Shown here: positions 55,752-57,279 of the stretch, piece by piece
Position numbering within the stretch: the first letter of the stretch is position 1
Layout: each line of letters opens with the position of its first letter
The notes under the pieces: generated by a model
What the model was told of the DNA's origin: nothing
What the model saw: only the letters and a program-made list of their open reading frames with translations
Database searches by the model: none
Program-made: the position numbers and the translations under genes
Assembly (NCBI GenBank): GCA_030065815.1
Contig: JASJCU010000011.1
Location: 1 to 57,279, forward strand
DNA length: 57,279 nt
Source: Gammaproteobacteria bacterium
Lineage (GTDB): Bacteria > Pseudomonadota > Gammaproteobacteria > Chromatiales > Chromatiaceae
Direction: 5' to 3'

Positions 55752-56990
55752 TCATGCCGACTCACGGTCGCGGCCGTAACGACTGCGCACGTAGTCATCG
55801 ACGATCGCCTGGAAATCCGCCGCAATCGCGTCGCCCTTGAGCGTCGCAACCTTGACGCCGTCGACATAGACCGGTGCCGACGGCTGCTCGCCGGTGCCCG
55901 GCAGGCTGATGCCGATGTTGGCCTGCTTGCTCTCACCCGGCCCGTTGACGACGCAGCCCATGACCGCGACGTCCATCTCCTCGACGCCCGGGTAATGCGC
56001 TTTCCATCGCGGCATCTGCTCGCGCAGGTAGGCCTGGATATCCTGTGCCAGCTGCTGGAAATAGGTGCTGGTCGTGCGCCCGCAGCCGGGACACGCGATC
56101 ACCATCGGCATGAACGCGCGCAGGCCCATCGACTGCAGGATCTCCTGGCCGACGCGGACCTCCTGGGTGCGGTCGCCGCCCGGCTCCGGGGTCAGCGAGA
56201 TACGGATGGTGTCGCCGATACCCTGCTGCAGCAACACCGCGAGCGCCGCGGTCGACGCGACGATGCCCTTCGAGCCCATGCCCGCCTCGGTCAGGCCGAG
56301 GTGCAGCGCATAGTCGCAACGCGACGCCAGCGTGCGGTAGACGCCGATCAGGTCTTGCACGCCGCTCATCTTGCACGACAGCACGATGCGGCCGCGACCG
56401 AGACCGATCTCCTCGGCCCGGGCCGCGCTCTGCAGCGCCGACGCCACCATGATCTCGCGCATCATCGCGTCGGCATCGCGCGGTGCGGCCGACTTCGCGT
56501 TGTCGTCCATCATGCGTGCGACCAGCGCCTTGTCGAGTGATCCCCAGTTGACGCCGATGCGCACGGCCTTGCCGTTGGCGATCGCGGTCTCGATCATCGC
56601 CGCGAACTGCGTGTCACGTTTCTCGCCGCTGCCGACGTTGCCGGGATTGATCCGGTACTTGGCCAGCGCCGCGGCGCATTCCGGGTACTGCGTCAGCAGC
56701 CGATGACCGTTGTAGTGAAAGTCGCCGACCAGCGGCACGTCGACAGCGCGCGCATCCAGGGCCTCGCGGATCGCCGGCACGGCGCGTGCCGCGTCCTCGC
56801 TGTTGACGGTGATTCGCACCAGCTCGGAACCGGCCCGGGCGAGCGCCGCGACCTGATCGACGGTCGCGGCGACGTCGGCGGTGTCAGTGTTGGTCATCGA
56901 CTGCACGACGATCGGCGCATCGCCGCCGACGACGACGTCGCCGACGCGTACCGCAACCGTTTTGTGACGCTGGATCGGGGACCCGCTCAT
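55752..56990 (-). CDS. ispG: 4-hydroxy-3-methylbut-2-en-1-yl diphosphate synthase
   Basis: IspG catalyses the penultimate step of the methylerythritol phosphate isoprenoid pathway using a [4Fe-4S] cluster. The 412-residue protein has [20 protein letters not shown] at the start, [30 protein letters not shown] and the cluster cysteines in ACPGCGRT and [17 protein letters not shown]. Length and motifs are intact and it is of the short bacterial type. Copy C of the R1 repeat lies beyond its start, so its promoter must be in the roughly 130 bases between. Confidence 0.97.
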   Translation of the reverse strand: MSGSPIQRHKTVAVRVGDVVVGGDAPIVVQSMTNTDTADVAATVDQVAALARAGSELVRITVNSEDAARAVPAIREALDARAVDVPLVGDFHYNGHRLLTQYPECAAALAKYRINPGNVGSGEKRDTQFAAMIETAIANGKAVRIGVNWGSLDKALVARMMDDNAKSAAPRDADAMMREIMVASALQSAARAEEIGLGRGRIVLSCKMSGVQDLIGVYRTLASRCDYALHLGLTEAGMGSKGIVASTAALAVLLQQGIGDTIRISLTPEPGGDRTQEVRVGQEILQSMGLRAFMPMVIACPGCGRTTSTYFQQLAQDIQAYLREQMPRWKAHYPGVEEMDVAVMGCVVNGPGESKQANIGISLPGTGEQPSAPVYVDGVKVATLKGDAIAADFQAIVDDYVRSRYGRDRESA

Positions 56991-57118
56991 GTCGGTCGGT
57001 GCTCTCGCTGTTGGTCCGGTTCTGCCGGAGGATCATAGCAAACCCCTTTCGCTGGAGCCGGTGCGCTCAGTGCGGGTTTTGCGCCGCTGCGCCGCGTCGG
57101 GGTCTGCGGGGTGATCGG

Positions 57119-57279
57119 GGGTTGTTCGCGCTGACGCGCGGGGTGTGTTTTTGATCGCGCTCGGCGGAGCGCGCCCGCCCTTCTTTCTTTTGCTTGCCCA
57201 AAAGAAAGAAGGCAAAGAAAAGGGCACCCCGAAGGCGTGGTCGGCGCTGCGCGCCGACTGCCCTGCGCTCCTCGGCCAA
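57119..57279. repeat. R1 copy C: partial, cut by the window end
   Basis: The sequence from GGGTTGTTCGCGCTGACG onward repeats the left part of R1 copy A in the same orientation. It includes GCGCTCGGCGGAGCGC, the TTCTTTCTTTTGCTTGCCC palindrome and CTGCCCTGCGCTCCTCGGC, and it continues beyond the window. Confidence 0.88.

Overview
The window is high-GC DNA that reads as the chromosome of a sulfur-oxidising gammaproteobacterium, probably Chromatiales-like. The best evidence is the pair of cytoplasmic sulfite-oxidation systems, soeABC and aprMBA (the AprM-anchored form), together with the gammaproteobacterial heme cluster hemCDXY, aerobic hemF, a Uup-type ABC-F protein, TsaC and IspG. The species is not resolved from sequence reading alone. 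No tRNA, rRNA or CRISPR array was seen.

Layout. 0-5 kb: hemC-hemD-hemX-hemY on the minus strand, divergent from a thioredoxin. 5-6.6 kb: a small exported protein and a large palindromic repeat (R1 copy A). 6.6-12 kb: tsaC, a three-gene diheme-type succinate dehydrogenase/fumarate reductase, a repeat (R2) and hemF. 12-12.9 kb: R1 copy B, inverted. 12.9-17.8 kb: soeABC with repeats in both intercistronic gaps. 18-23.3 kb: one exported protein, then six unrecognised cytoplasmic-looking genes bracketed by two R2 copies. 24-28.3 kb: aprMBA, a conserved small protein and a SlyD/FKBP-like isomerase. 28.3-29.7 kb: two different TA-flanked MITE-like elements (R3, R4), a YCII-like protein and a 53-residue gene. 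30-37 kb: an SSS transporter, small enzymes and a tungsten aldehyde oxidoreductase operon (aorABC-like, with a MoaD-like protein). 37-41.8 kb: a three-gene unit of CHASE2 membrane protein, exported protein and M48 lipoprotein protease. 42-48.2 kb: sucrose genes sps-spp-fruK-ams, with R3 copy 2 inserted before ams. 48-57 kb: housekeeping and hypothetical genes ending in ispG, then R1 copy C at the window edge.

How the genes work together. SoeABC and AprMBA offer two parallel routes for sulfite oxidation feeding the quinone pool, and the unknown cluster sits exactly between them. The sucrose genes suggest accumulation of sucrose as a compatible solute or reserve, with amylosucrase turning sucrose into glucan. 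The aor genes suggest aldehyde oxidation with a tungsten-pterin enzyme. The heme genes are consistent with a cytochrome-rich respiratory metabolism.

Accessory DNA is the most unusual part. At least four dispersed repeat families (R1 to R4) and two kinds of short tandem repeat fill the intergenic spaces. R3 inserts at TA and completes TAG stop codons of neighbouring genes. The best candidates for undescribed biology are the six-gene cluster between soe and apr, the CHASE2/M48 protease unit, and the nested palindromic element R1.
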